The notes under the pieces are model-generated. The model searched no databases. It saw nothing but the letters and a program-made list of their open reading frames with translations, and was not told where the DNA came from. DNA of 5,392 nucleotides from an uncultured Eubacteriales bacterium (GTDB lineage Bacteria > Bacillota > Clostridia > Peptostreptococcales > Anaerovoracaceae), in the NCBI GenBank assembly GCA_902765035.1, contig CACWYF010000107.1, positions 930 through 6,321 of the forward strand, in the 5' to 3' direction. The first letter of the stretch is position 1, and each line of letters starts with the position of its first letter. Positions 5,376 through 5,392 of this stretch are shown in pieces. Both the position numbers and the translations under genes were made by a program.

Positions 5376-5392
5376 GGGATTAGGGATTAGGG
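5376..5392. repeat. GGGATTA tandem repeat at the window end
   Basis: GGGATTA occurs at 5376-5382 and 5383-5389, followed by GGG at the last base. The array is cut by the window edge, so its true length is unknown. If the window end is also a contig end, a low-complexity tract is a usual place for an assembly to stop. Confidence 0.6.

Overview
The window looks like a chromosomal housekeeping segment from a Gram-positive anaerobe of the Clostridia/Bacillota type. The clues are family content (a DUF1461/TIGR01906 membrane protein, a YerC/YecD TrpR-like regulator, a YhaM-type exoribonuclease, a RecD2 helicase), AGGAG-type ribosome binding sites, sigma-A promoters with extended -10 boxes, and heavy use of AGG/AGA arginine and ATA isoleucine codons. 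The genus cannot be named from the sequence alone.

Layout. (1) Positions 1-659, minus strand: 5' part of a DUF1461 integral membrane protein cut by the window edge, with a near-consensus promoter at 690-719. (2) Positions 660-946: a divergent intergenic region with a 12-bp tandem repeat, a dyad centred on the -35 box of the next gene, and a leader hairpin. (3) Positions 947-1252, plus: a YerC/YecD-family DNA-binding protein. (4) Positions 1253-1412: a convergent intergenic region with a strong hairpin that probably terminates transcription from one or both sides. (5) Positions 1413-2150, minus: nadE, ammonia-dependent NAD synthetase. Its start is better placed at 2150 than at the upstream ATG at 2168. 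(6) Positions 2151-2373: tightly packed divergent promoters for nadE and for a plus-strand yhaM-recD2 unit, with a long leader. (7) Positions 2374-3339, plus: YhaM-like 3'-5' exoribonuclease (OB fold plus HD domain). (8) Positions 3338-3372: a palindromic dispersed-repeat-like element. (9) Positions 3388-5367, plus: an open frame that begins as RecD2 and ends as a different protein.

The most striking feature is that last frame. Residues 1 to about 531 are RecD2 through helicase motifs I, Ia, II and III. The remaining 128 residues are the greater part of an Lrp/AsnC-family regulator that most resembles Bacteroidota homologues. The join is in frame, lies in a stretch that would fit either parent, and coincides with a sharp change in arginine and isoleucine codon use. 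The window ends 25 bases later inside a GGGATTA tandem repeat. A chimeric assembly is the simplest explanation, though microhomology recombination cannot be excluded from sequence alone. As it stands the helicase lacks about 200 C-terminal residues and motifs IV-VI, so the frame should not be taken as a genuine new RecD2-Lrp fusion without read-level proof.

Biologically, yhaM and recD2 lie in one orientation 48 bp apart and may be co-transcribed as RNA- and DNA-processing enzymes. nadE, yerC and the membrane protein appear to be separate transcription units.
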